The translations under genes and the position numbers were made by a program. The notes below the pieces were generated by a model, which saw only the letters and a list, made by a program, of their open reading frames with translations, had not been told where the DNA came from and did not search any database. DNA of 40,747 nt, taken from positions 1 to 40,747 of the forward strand of contig JBJENE010000043.1 of NCBI GenBank assembly GCA_051880035.1, read 5' to 3'. Of this stretch, positions 23,249 to 31,707 are shown one piece after another. The first letter of the stretch is position 1. Every line of letters begins with the position of its first letter. Source of the DNA: Eshraghiella sp051880035. Its GTDB lineage: Bacteria; Bacillota; Clostridia; Lachnospirales; Lachnospiraceae.

Positions 23249-25813
23249 ATGAGCTTAATTGAAAAAATATTCGGAACACACAGCGAAAGAGAAATAAAGA
23301 GAATAATGCCGCTTGTTAAGAAAATAGAGGCATTAAGACCTGAAATGATGGAAAAGACAGGCGCTGAACTTCGCGGTAAGACGAAGGAGTTTAAAGATCG
23401 TCTTTCAAAAGGAGAGACTCTCGACGATTTGCTTGTGGAAGCCTATGCTGTAGTCAGGGAGGCTGCAAGGCGTGTTCTCCACACCGAACATTATGAGGTT
23501 CAGTTAATGGGTGGTATTATACTCCACCAGGGACGCATTGCAGAGATGAGAACAGGTGAAGGTAAGACACAGACCTGTCTTTTGCCGGCATATCTTAATG
23601 CTCTTGAGGGCAAAGGTGTTCATATCGTAACGGTTAATGACTACCTCGCAAAGCGTGATGCTGAGTGGATGGGTCAGGTACATGAATTTCTTGGACTTAC
23701 AGTAGGTGTTGTTCTTAACAGCATGACAAGCGAAGAAAGAAAAGAGGCATATAACGCCGATATTACTTATATTACCAACAACGAACTGGGATTCGATTAC
23801 TTAAGGGACAACATGGTAATCTACAAGGAGCAGCGTGTCCAGAGGGGACTTCATTTCGCCATTGTGGATGAGGTTGACTCAGTTTTAATCGATGAGGCAA
23901 GAACTCCGCTTATTATTTCGGGACAGAGCGGTAAATCCACAAGACTTTATGAACTCTGTGATGTTCTTGCAAGACAGCTTGAGAAAGGTAGCGAAACGGA
24001 GCTTACCAAAATGGCTGCCATTATGAAAGAAGGAACCGAAGAGACAGGTGACTTTGTTATCAATGAGAAGGAAAAAGCCGTAAACTTAACCGAAGCCGGT
24101 GTTAAGAAAGTTGAACAGTTTTTCCATATAGACAATCTTGCTGATGCAGAGAATCTTGAAATTCAGCATAATGTAATTCTTGCACTCCGTGCCAATTACC
24201 TTATGTTCAGGGACCAGGATTATGTGGTTAAGGATGACCAGGTTCTGATTGTAGATGAGTTTACCGGACGAATCATGCCGGGCCGCCGTTATTCCGACGG
24301 TCTCCATCAGGCAATTGAAGCCAAGGAACATGTTAAAGTTAAGAGAGAAAGCAGAACACTTGCTACAATTACATTCCAGAACTTCTTTAACAAATATACA
24401 AAGAAAGCCGGCATGACAGGTACAGCCCTTACAGAGGCTAACGAATTTCAGGAAATCTACGGAATGGATGTTGTTGAAATTCCTACCAACAAACCTGTAA
24501 TCCGTGTGGATAACCAGGATGCCGTATATAAGACCCGTAAAGAAAAGCTTCATGCCGTTATAGAAGAAATCGTGGAGTCACATGCAAAGGGACAGCCTGT
24601 GCTTGTAGGTACAATCACAATTGAGCAGTCCGAAGAAATCAGCAGACTCCTTACCAGAAGAAATATTCCTCACAGCGTGTTGAATGCCAAGTTCCACGAA
24701 AAGGAAGCTGAGATTGTTGCCCAGGCAGGTGTACACGGAGCAGTTACCATTGCCACCAACATGGCAGGCCGTGGTACCGATATTAAGCTGGATGAAGAAG
24801 CAAGGGCAGCGGGAGGACTTAAAATCATCGGTACCGAGCGCCATGAATCAAGGCGAATCGATAACCAGCTCAGAGGCCGTTCAGGACGACAGGGTGATCC
24901 GGGTGAATCAAGATTTTATCTCTCCCTTGAAGATGATATTATGAGACTTTTCGGCTCCGAAAGACTGATGGGAATTTTTTCCGCACTTCACATTCCTGAG
25001 AATGAGCAGATTGAACACAGCATGCTCTCAAAGGCAATCGAAAGAGCCCAGAAAAAGATCGAAAATAACAACTTCGGAATCCGTAAAAACCTTCTTGAAT
25101 ACGATCAGGTTAACAACGAGCAGAGAGAAGTTATTTACGAAGAAAGACGCCGCGTACTTGAAGGCGAAAGCATGCGTAATGTAATTATGAAAATGCTTTC
25201 AGAGAAGGTGGAGTCAATTGTCAATACGGTAATAAGTGACGAACTTTCTCCACAAGAGTGGAATCTTTCGGAACTTAACAGCATACTTTTACCTATTGTT
25301 CCGGTGCAGCCTGTAACGGATGTAAGCGGATACAAGAAAAAAGACCAGCTTATTCATGATTTGAAGGAGCAGGCGGTTAAGCTTTATGAAGCTAAGGAAG
25401 CAGAATTCCCTGAGCCTGAACAGATGCGTGAAATTGAAAGAGTTATCCTTCTTAAGGTAATAGATGCCAAATGGATGGAGCATATTGATGATATGGACCA
25501 GCTTCGTCAGGGTATCGGTCTTCAGGCATACGGTAACAGAAACCCTGTAGTTGAATACAAGATGATAGGTTTTGACATGTTTGATGCCATGACGGCAGCA
25601 ATTGAGGAGGATACTGTAAGACTTCTTCTCCATGTTAAGATTGAACAGAAAATAGAGAGAGAGCAGGTGGCTAAGGTTACCGGAACCAATAAGGATACAT
25701 CTCTCGCCAAAACACCTGTTAAGCGTGATACGAAAAAGATTCAGAGAAACGATCCGTGTCCATGCGGCAGCGGTAAAAAATACAAAAACTGCTGCGGAAG
25801 AGAACAGCTGTAA
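23249..25813 (+). CDS. secA: Preprotein translocase ATPase SecA
   Basis: An 854-residue motor that drives secreted proteins through SecYEG. It has the Walker A motif MRTGEGKTQT, the DEAD-like VDEVDSVLIDEARTPLI, the preprotein cross-linking region, the MTGTALTEA motif, and GRGTDIKL with the arginine finger region QLRGRSGRQGDPG in the second ATPase fold. The C-terminus is the zinc-binding SEC-C tail with the C-x-C-x8-C-C pattern (PCPCGSGKKYKNCCG). Length is normal. The start ATG has a weak, distant AGGG site. It is followed by prfB after 33 nt. Confidence 0.98.
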   Translation: MSLIEKIFGTHSEREIKRIMPLVKKIEALRPEMMEKTGAELRGKTKEFKDRLSKGETLDDLLVEAYAVVREAARRVLHTEHYEVQLMGGIILHQGRIAEMRTGEGKTQTCLLPAYLNALEGKGVHIVTVNDYLAKRDAEWMGQVHEFLGLTVGVVLNSMTSEERKEAYNADITYITNNELGFDYLRDNMVIYKEQRVQRGLHFAIVDEVDSVLIDEARTPLIISGQSGKSTRLYELCDVLARQLEKGSETELTKMAAIMKEGTEETGDFVINEKEKAVNLTEAGVKKVEQFFHIDNLADAENLEIQHNVILALRANYLMFRDQDYVVKDDQVLIVDEFTGRIMPGRRYSDGLHQAIEAKEHVKVKRESRTLATITFQNFFNKYTKKAGMTGTALTEANEFQEIYGMDVVEIPTNKPVIRVDNQDAVYKTRKEKLHAVIEEIVESHAKGQPVLVGTITIEQSEEISRLLTRRNIPHSVLNAKFHEKEAEIVAQAGVHGAVTIATNMAGRGTDIKLDEEARAAGGLKIIGTERHESRRIDNQLRGRSGRQGDPGESRFYLSLEDDIMRLFGSERLMGIFSALHIPENEQIEHSMLSKAIERAQKKIENNNFGIRKNLLEYDQVNNEQREVIYEERRRVLEGESMRNVIMKMLSEKVESIVNTVISDELSPQEWNLSELNSILLPIVPVQPVTDVSGYKKKDQLIHDLKEQAVKLYEAKEAEFPEPEQMREIERVILLKVIDAKWMEHIDDMDQLRQGIGLQAYGNRNPVVEYKMIGFDMFDAMTAAIEEDTVRLLLHVKIEQKIEREQVAKVTGTNKDTSLAKTPVKRDTKKIQRNDPCPCGSGKKYKNCCGREQL

Positions 25814-25846
25814 ATCAGATTATATTTAAAATAAGGTGGTGAAATA

Positions 25847-26966
25847 ATGGTAGAATTAGACCGGTTCCGTTACGAACTTAACGGATACGAAGGACCATTA
25901 AAAGAACTGAGGGATTCACTTTAACTTAGCAGATAAGTCAAAACGAATCGAAGAAATTGAAATGCATATGGAAGACCAGGGCTTCTGGGATGATCCTGAG
26001 TTTTCCCAGAATAAACTCAGGGAACTGAAAAGCCTTAAGGATTCATTCGAAAAATATGACGAACTCATTAAGCAGAAAGAGGATGCCGAAACCTTTATTG
26101 AAATGGCGGAAGAGGAAAATGACACATCACTTATTCCTGAGATAGAGGAATTGGTAGAGTCGTTTAAACAGCTTTTTGAACAGCTCAGAATAGGCACTCT
26201 TCTCTGTGACGAGTACGACGGTAACAATGCAATTCTGCGTCTTAATGCGGGAGCAGGAGGTACCGAAAGCTGTGATTGGGCTTCAATGCTTTTAAGAATG
26301 TATACAAGGTGGGCGGAAAGCAAAGGATATTCCGTAGAGACACTGGATTTTCTTGAAGGAGACGAAGCCGGAGTTAAGTCTGTTACAATTCAGATTAACG
26401 GGGAAAATGCATACGGATATCTTAAATCCGAAAAAGGTGTTCATCGTCTTGTGCGTATTTCTCCTTTTAATGCCAACGGTAAAAGACAGACCTCATTTGT
26501 TTCCTGTGATGTTATGCCGGAAATAGATGATAATGTTGATGTGGAGATTAATGATGATGATTTAAGGATAGACACCTACCGCTCAAGCGGTGCGGGTGGA
26601 CAGCACATTAACAAAACATCTTCGGCAATCAGAATTACACATATTCCTACGGGAATAGTAGTACAATGTCAGAACGAGCGTTCACAGCATCAGAATAAGG
26701 ATAAAGCAATGCAGATGTTGAAGGCAAAGCTCTATCTTCTTAAACAACAGGAGAATGCTGATAAAGAGGCTGAAATTCGTGGAGAAGTAAAAGAAATCGG
26801 TTGGGGCAACCAGATTAGAAGTTATGTTCTCCAGCCTTATACAATGGTCAAAGACCATAGAACAAATGCAGAATCAGGTAATGCACAAAGTGTATTGGAC
26901 GGCAATATAGATATGTTTCTTGCAGAATACCTGAAGTGGATTCACAGAAATAATAAGGAGGAATGA
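25847..26966 (+). CDS. prfB: Peptide chain release factor 2, with programmed +1 frameshift
   Basis: The first 25 codons run from ATG at 25847 to an in-frame TAA at 25922-25924. A +1 slip at CTT-T (25919-25922) continues the reading in the frame that ends at 26966, giving a 372-residue protein of normal RF2 length. RF2 marks are the SPF tripeptide (ISPFNANGKRQTSF), which reads the stop codon, and GGQ in SSGAGGQHINKT, which releases the chain. This is the classical RF2 autoregulatory frameshift, except that the stop is TAA rather than the usual TGA. The upstream Shine-Dalgarno-like stimulator is weak (GAGG, about 6 nt before CTT). GGTGGTG precedes the start. Confidence 0.95.
25909..25925 (+). 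promoter_or_regulatory. prfB frameshift site
   Basis: GAGG-GATTCA-CTT-TAA-C. The slippery CTT-T followed by a stop and C fits the RF2 recoding signal. The stop here is TAA, read by RF1 and RF2 alike, so the loop is less specific to RF2 level than with TGA. Confidence 0.85.
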
Positions 26967-26968
26967 TT

Positions 26969-27439
26969 ATGGCGTACTTTCAACCGGTAGTTTTTAATCT
27001 TGACAGTGAAGCTTATGGAATTGATATTAATTATGTCAACGGCATTGAGCATGAACAGGAAATTGTCAGAGTTCCCAATGCGTCTAAAAACATCAAAGGA
27101 ATAATAAATCTCAGAGGAGAAATTATTCCGGTAGTCAATTTAAGAGCCAAATTTAATATGGCCAACCAGACAGAACCGGAGGAGACTGAGCTTATAATCG
27201 TAAATCTGGAAGATGGTAAGATGGCACTTGAGGTTGATGTTGTTGATGAAATTCACAATATTGATGCAGACAGTATTGTGGAGATGCCTATAATTGCCAA
27301 AGGCGAAGGCGTTGAATATTTTGAAAAAGTTGCCAAGGTGGGAGATCGAATAATTATTATGATTAATCCTTTCAGGCTTCTTACAAATGAGGAGTCAGAA
27401 GCCGCAAAACAGCTTGCGGATTGTACCTCAGAAAAATAG
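26969..27439 (+). CDS. cheW: Chemotaxis adaptor CheW
   Basis: A 156-residue single CheW domain (PVVFNLDSEAYGIDINYVNGIE, then RVPNASKNIKGIINLRGEIIPVVNLRAKF, ending MINPFRLL). It couples chemoreceptors to the CheA kinase. The ATG at 26969 is preferred, 7 nt after AAGGAGG; an ATG at 26963 is too close. It lies just after prfB, with no other chemotaxis gene in the window. The organism is probably motile, or the protein serves another CheA-like pathway. Confidence 0.92.
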   Translation: MAYFQPVVFNLDSEAYGIDINYVNGIEHEQEIVRVPNASKNIKGIINLRGEIIPVVNLRAKFNMANQTEPEETELIIVNLEDGKMALEVDVVDEIHNIDADSIVEMPIIAKGEGVEYFEKVAKVGDRIIIMINPFRLLTNEESEAAKQLADCTSEK

Positions 27440-27473
27440 ATACTATATAAATAAAGTCAGGAGAAAAAGAAAA

Positions 27474-28694
27474 ATGGTAAACATTGCAGTGTTAGGTTAC
27501 GGTACCGTTGGTTCGGGAGTTGTTGAAGTTTTAAGAACCAATCAAAAAGCTATTGACAAAAGAGCAGGTAAGGAAATTAATCTGAAATATGTTCTTGATT
27601 TAAGGGATTTTCCGGGAGATCCTGTACAGGAAATTCTGGTTCATGATTATGACACCATTCTTAATGATGATTCCGTTGAAATTGTTGTTGAGGTTATGGG
27701 CGGAGTTAACCCTGCATATAAGTTTGTGAAAGAGGCTCTTTTAAGAGGTAAAAGTGTATGTACCTCCAATAAGGAGCTTGTTGCAAAATACGGAGCAGAG
27801 CTTTTGGAAATTGCCAAGTCCAAGAATATTAATTTCTTGTTTGAGGCCAGTGTCGGTGGAGGAATTCCTATAATAAGACCGTTAAATCAGTCTCTTACAG
27901 CTGATGAAATTATGGAAATTTCAGGAATTCTTAACGGAACCACTAACTTTATTCTTACAAAGATGTCAAAAGACGGCCTTGATTTTGATACCGTTTTAAA
28001 AGAAGCACAGGAACTTGGTTACGCAGAGCGTAATCCGGAAGCTGATGTTGAGGGATATGATGCATGCAGAAAAATTGCAATTCTTTCATCTTTAGCATGC
28101 GGAAGACAGGTTGACTTTGAAGATATATACACTGAAGGAATTACCAAAATAACAGACATAGACTTTAAATATGCCTCTGAACTGGGTGTATCAATTAAAT
28201 TAATCGGAACCAGCAAGAGAGTGGACGGCGGGTTCTGTGCAATGGTTGCACCTAAGATGATTAGTGATGAACATCCGTTAGCAGGTGTTAACGGAGTTAT
28301 GAATGCTATTTTCGTAAAAGGAAATGTTCTTGGTGATGTAATGTTTTACGGAGCCGGAGCAGGTAAACTTCCTACGGCAAGTGCGGTAGTATCAGATGTT
28401 GTTGATGCGGTGAAACATATGGGAACCAATATAATGACAATCTGGAATACATCCAAAATAGAGCTTGTGGATATTGACAATGTTACTGCAAGATTCTTCA
28501 TAAGATTCAGCGGAGAAGTGGATTCAGAACGCCTTGCACAGGTTGAAAAAGCTTTTGGCAAGGGCGAGGTTATCACACTTCCGGAAGTGTCCGGCGAATT
28601 CGGATTTGTTACTTCCGATATGACAGAAGGAGAATATAAAAAAGCAGCAGCCGGAGTTGATGGAATTATCACGATGATTCGTTACGAGAAATAG
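27474..28694 (+). CDS. hom: Homoserine dehydrogenase
   Basis: A 406-residue enzyme that reduces aspartate semialdehyde to homoserine, the branch to threonine and methionine. The NAD(P)-binding motif is AVLGYGTVGSGVVEVL at the start; the catalytic region has EASVGGGIPIIRPL and GILNGTTNFILTKM, and the YAERNPEADVEGYDACRKIAILS block is conserved. The C-terminal about 70 residues look like a short ACT-type regulatory domain. Start at 27474 follows AGGAG. It heads a hom/kinase/lysC run. Confidence 0.95.
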   Translation: MVNIAVLGYGTVGSGVVEVLRTNQKAIDKRAGKEINLKYVLDLRDFPGDPVQEILVHDYDTILNDDSVEIVVEVMGGVNPAYKFVKEALLRGKSVCTSNKELVAKYGAELLEIAKSKNINFLFEASVGGGIPIIRPLNQSLTADEIMEISGILNGTTNFILTKMSKDGLDFDTVLKEAQELGYAERNPEADVEGYDACRKIAILSSLACGRQVDFEDIYTEGITKITDIDFKYASELGVSIKLIGTSKRVDGGFCAMVAPKMISDEHPLAGVNGVMNAIFVKGNVLGDVMFYGAGAGKLPTASAVVSDVVDAVKHMGTNIMTIWNTSKIELVDIDNVTARFFIRFSGEVDSERLAQVEKAFGKGEVITLPEVSGEFGFVTSDMTEGEYKKAAAGVDGIITMIRYEK

Positions 28695-28707
28695 TGGAGG
28701 CATATAA

Positions 28708-29910
28708 ATGAAATACGTAGTTATTCTTGGAGATGGTATGGCTGATGAGCCAATAGAAAGCTTGGGCGGACAGACAGTATTGCAGTATGCAAATACACCT
28801 AATATGGATAAACTTGCCAAAATGTCGGAAATCGGTATGGTTCACACCGTTCCCGAAAATATGGCACCGGGAAGCGATACCGCAAACCTGTCGGTTCTCG
28901 GATATGATCCTAAGAAATATTATTCCGGACGTTCTCCGCTTGAAGCTTTAAGCATAGGCGTTCCGATGAAAGATACGGATATTGCACTTCGATGCAATAT
29001 TGTAACCGTTTCGGAAGAGGATGTGCCATACGAAGAACAGACTATTATAGATCACAGCTCAAGTGAAATTTCTACGGAGGACTGCAGTGTTCTCCTTGAT
29101 GCAGTCAAAGCGGAACTTGAGAATGATACATACAAATTTTATCTTGGTACAAGCTACAGACATTGCACAATATGGAGTAACGGTCATGTTGTACCATTAA
29201 CACCTCCGCATGATGTTCTTGGACAGAAAGTAGGACCTAACCTTCCTGAAGACAAAGCACTTCGGGAAATGATGAAGAAAAGCTATGAGATTTTAAAAAA
29301 TCATCCGCTTAATATCGAAAGAAAAGCAAAAGGACTGAATCCTGCCAATTCATGCTGGTTCTGGGGAGCAGGTACCAAACCTGCACTGTCTTCATTTACC
29401 GACAAAACAGGCAAGAAAGGCGTTATGATTTCTGCGGTAGATTTGCTTAAAGGTATTGCGGTAGGCGCCGGAATGACCAATATAATTGTGCCGGGAGCGG
29501 ACGGAACCCTCCATACCAATTACAAGGGCAAAGCTGAGGCTGCCGTAAAAGCTTTGACAGAGGACGGATATGATTTTGCATATATACATGTTGAAGCTCC
29601 GGATGAAATGGGACATCAGGGCAGCATTGAAAGAAAAATAAAAGCAGTTGAAAATATAGATGAATTTGTAGTTAAGACGATAGTAGAAAGCCTTTCGGCT
29701 TTGGGAGAAGATTTCAGGATAATCATTACTCCGGATCATCCGACTCCGATTAGATTAAGAACACATGTTGCCGAGCCTGTTCCGTATCTTTTGTACGACA
29801 GTACTGACAAATTGGACAGAGACTGGCTTTACAATGAAAAAGATGCCCGTGATTCCAAAAATTATGTTGCAAACGGATATCAGCTCATTGACAAATTGTT
29901 TGAAAAGTAA
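28708..29910 (+). CDS. ApgM-type phosphoglycerate-mutase-like protein, proposed homoserine kinase
   Basis: A 400-residue alkaline-phosphatase superfamily protein of the archaeal-type cofactor-independent phosphoglycerate mutase group. Asp9 in GDGMADEP and Ser56 in APGSDTANLSVLGYDP are metal and nucleophile residues; HVEAPDEMGHQG and ITPDHPTP give the other metal ligands. Members found next to threonine-pathway genes are grouped as a proposed homoserine kinase family, and here the gene sits exactly between hom and aspartate kinase, 13 nt after hom. A kinase role in threonine synthesis is therefore favoured over glycolysis. No thrB of the GHMP type is in the window. The kinase role is inference from context. 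Confidence 0.8.
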   Translation: MKYVVILGDGMADEPIESLGGQTVLQYANTPNMDKLAKMSEIGMVHTVPENMAPGSDTANLSVLGYDPKKYYSGRSPLEALSIGVPMKDTDIALRCNIVTVSEEDVPYEEQTIIDHSSSEISTEDCSVLLDAVKAELENDTYKFYLGTSYRHCTIWSNGHVVPLTPPHDVLGQKVGPNLPEDKALREMMKKSYEILKNHPLNIERKAKGLNPANSCWFWGAGTKPALSSFTDKTGKKGVMISAVDLLKGIAVGAGMTNIIVPGADGTLHTNYKGKAEAAVKALTEDGYDFAYIHVEAPDEMGHQGSIERKIKAVENIDEFVVKTIVESLSALGEDFRIIITPDHPTPIRLRTHVAEPVPYLLYDSTDKLDRDWLYNEKDARDSKNYVANGYQLIDKLFEK

Positions 29911-29984
29911 TATAAATCAATTTATCGGCGCATTTTATAAATGTAATGTGCTGTTTGACGGAAGAATTCGGAGGAATTAGGAAA

Positions 29985-31295
29985 ATGGTTAAAGTGACAA
30001 AATTTGGCGGAAGTTCTCTGGCAAGTGCGGAACAGTTCCGTAAGGTTGCCGATATTATTCTTGCGGACCCTGCAAGAAAATATGTAGTACCTTCAGCGCC
30101 GGGAAAGAGATTTGCGGAAGATGTTAAGGTTACGGATATGCTCTATTCGTGCTATAAGGCAGCTATTTCCGGAGGAGATTTTGAAAAGAAATTCGAAGAA
30201 ATTAAAGAAAGATATAACAGTATTATCAAAGAACTTGGTATAGATCTTTCACTTGACAAGGAATATGAGGCTATTGAGGCAGGATTTAAGGGTCGTGCAG
30301 GCCGTGATTATGCTGCATCAAGAGGAGAATTCCTTAATGGTATTATCCTTGCCAAATATCTCGGATACGAGTTTATAGATGCGGCAGAAGTTGTTTTTTT
30401 CAATGAAGACGGCACATTTAATGCCAAAATGACTAATCAGGCATTGAGAGACAGACTCAGCAATATTGAACATGCGGTTATTCCGGGATTTTACGGTTCT
30501 ACACCTAATGATACAATCAAAACATTTTCACGAGGCGGTTCTGATGTAACCGGTTCGATTGTTGCAGCTGCAGTAGCGGCAGATTTGTATGAGAACTGGA
30601 CGGATGTATCAGGATTTATGATTGCTGACCCAAGAATTATTGATAATCCGGCTGCTATCAATACAATTACCTATAAGGAACTCAGAGAGCTTTCATATAT
30701 GGGTGCCACAGTACTTCATGAAGATGCTATTTTCCCTGTAAGACAAGAGGGAATTCCTATTAATATTAAGAATACAAACGCACCTGACGATCCGGGTACA
30801 ATGATTGTTGAAAGCACTTCCAAAAAACCTGAGTATACAATAACCGGTATCGCAGGCAAGAAGGGCTTTACGGCAGTTAATATTGAGAAAGACATGATGA
30901 ACTCTGAAATAGGTTTCGGACGCAAGGTTCTTGAACAGTTCGAGAAACAGGGACTTTCTTTTGAACATATGCCTTCAGGAATTGATACAATGACAGTTAT
31001 CGTTCATCAGAAGGAATTTGAGGAGAAAGAACAGGAAATTCTTGCGGGAATCCACAGGAATGTTTCCCCTGATTCCATCGAAATCGAATCAGGACTTGCA
31101 CTTATTGCAGTTGTGGGACGCGGAATGAAATCAGCAAAGGGTACTGCTTTCAGAATTTTTGAGGCTCTCTACAACTCAGACATAAATGTTAAAATGATAG
31201 ATCAGGGCTCAAGTGAGTTGAATATTATTATCGGAGTGCTTGAGGATGAGTTTGAAGTTGCATTTAAGTCTATCTATAATGCATTTGTGAAATAA
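29985..31295 (+). CDS. lysC: Aspartate kinase
   Basis: A 436-residue enzyme catalysing the first step of the lysine/threonine/methionine pathway. The N-terminal motif is VTKFGGSSLASAEQ, the kinase core has FSRGGSDVTGS and TDVSGFMIADPR, and the C-terminal about 130 residues hold two ACT domains (ITGIAGKKGFTAVNIE and ALIAVVGRGMKSAKG) for feedback control. Start at 29985 follows GGAGG. It completes a three-gene run with hom and the proposed homoserine kinase. No lysine riboswitch is seen in the short 75-bp gap. Confidence 0.95.
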   Translation: MVKVTKFGGSSLASAEQFRKVADIILADPARKYVVPSAPGKRFAEDVKVTDMLYSCYKAAISGGDFEKKFEEIKERYNSIIKELGIDLSLDKEYEAIEAGFKGRAGRDYAASRGEFLNGIILAKYLGYEFIDAAEVVFFNEDGTFNAKMTNQALRDRLSNIEHAVIPGFYGSTPNDTIKTFSRGGSDVTGSIVAAAVAADLYENWTDVSGFMIADPRIIDNPAAINTITYKELRELSYMGATVLHEDAIFPVRQEGIPINIKNTNAPDDPGTMIVESTSKKPEYTITGIAGKKGFTAVNIEKDMMNSEIGFGRKVLEQFEKQGLSFEHMPSGIDTMTVIVHQKEFEEKEQEILAGIHRNVSPDSIEIESGLALIAVVGRGMKSAKGTAFRIFEALYNSDINVKMIDQGSSELNIIIGVLEDEFEVAFKSIYNAFVK

Positions 31296-31310
31296 TTAAC
31301 ATTAGATGAT

Positions 31311-31348
31311 AATCCCCTTGGAAGATAAATTTCCGAGGGGATTTTTTT
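31311..31348 (+). terminator. Terminator after lysC
   Basis: Stem AATCCCCT/AGGGGATT with an internal GGAA/TTCC pairing and T-rich tail. Confidence 0.85.
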
Positions 31349-31363
31349 GCTTTTAAAAAAGTA

Positions 31364-31423
31364 TTGACATGACGGATAAAAGCAGTATAATAAAAACAAA
31401 CATATGAATAAATGTTCATATGT
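31364..31423 (+). promoter_or_regulatory. Metal-responsive promoter with ArsR-type operator
   Basis: TTGACA (31364-31369), 16 nt, TATAAT (31386-31391). Just downstream lies a perfect 9+9 palindrome ACATATGAA-N6-TTCATATGT (31400-31423). It matches the general form of SmtB/CadC-type operators and would place the repressor on the transcription start region. Confidence 0.8.
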
Positions 31424-31454
31424 AGATAAAATAATATATAAAGGAGCATATAAA

Positions 31455-31673
31455 GTGAAGAAAACATACAAAATAGAAGTAGATTGTGCAAACTGCGCGA
31501 ATAAAATGGAAATGGCTGCCAAAAAGACTGACGGAGTCAAAGATGCTACGGTTAATTTTATGGCATTGAAAATGATTGTGGAATTTGAAGAAGGTGCAGA
31601 GCCTGCAGCAGTTATGAAAGAAGTTCTTAAAAACTGTAAGATTGTTGAAGATGAATGTGAAATATTTTTTTAG
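31455..31673 (+). CDS. Stand-alone HMA metal-binding protein
   Basis: A 72-residue protein made of one heavy-metal-associated domain. Cys11 and Cys14 in VDCANCANKMEMA bind the metal; the D-C-A-N-C form is that of CadA/ZntA-type domains rather than the copper M-x-C-x2-C form. The start is GTG at 31455 with AAGGAG 8 nt upstream; the frame before it has no ribosome site and crosses the operator. The ATPase just downstream lacks its own N-terminal HMA domain, so this small protein probably supplies that function as a separate chain. Confidence 0.85.
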   Translation: MKKTYKIEVDCANCANKMEMAAKKTDGVKDATVNFMALKMIVEFEEGAEPAAVMKEVLKNCKIVEDECEIFF

Positions 31674-31707
31674 CAAATAACCCGGTAACTGACAGGAGGA
31701 TAATGCC

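Noticed and set aside
24086..24553. Leftward 155-codon frame within secA
   Set aside because: It is antisense to a well-conserved SecA region, without ribosome site or recognisable product.
25847..25924. Short 25-codon gene or a frameshifted prfB pseudogene
   Set aside because: The stop and the continuing frame fit the programmed RF2 frameshift, and the full product has normal length and motifs.
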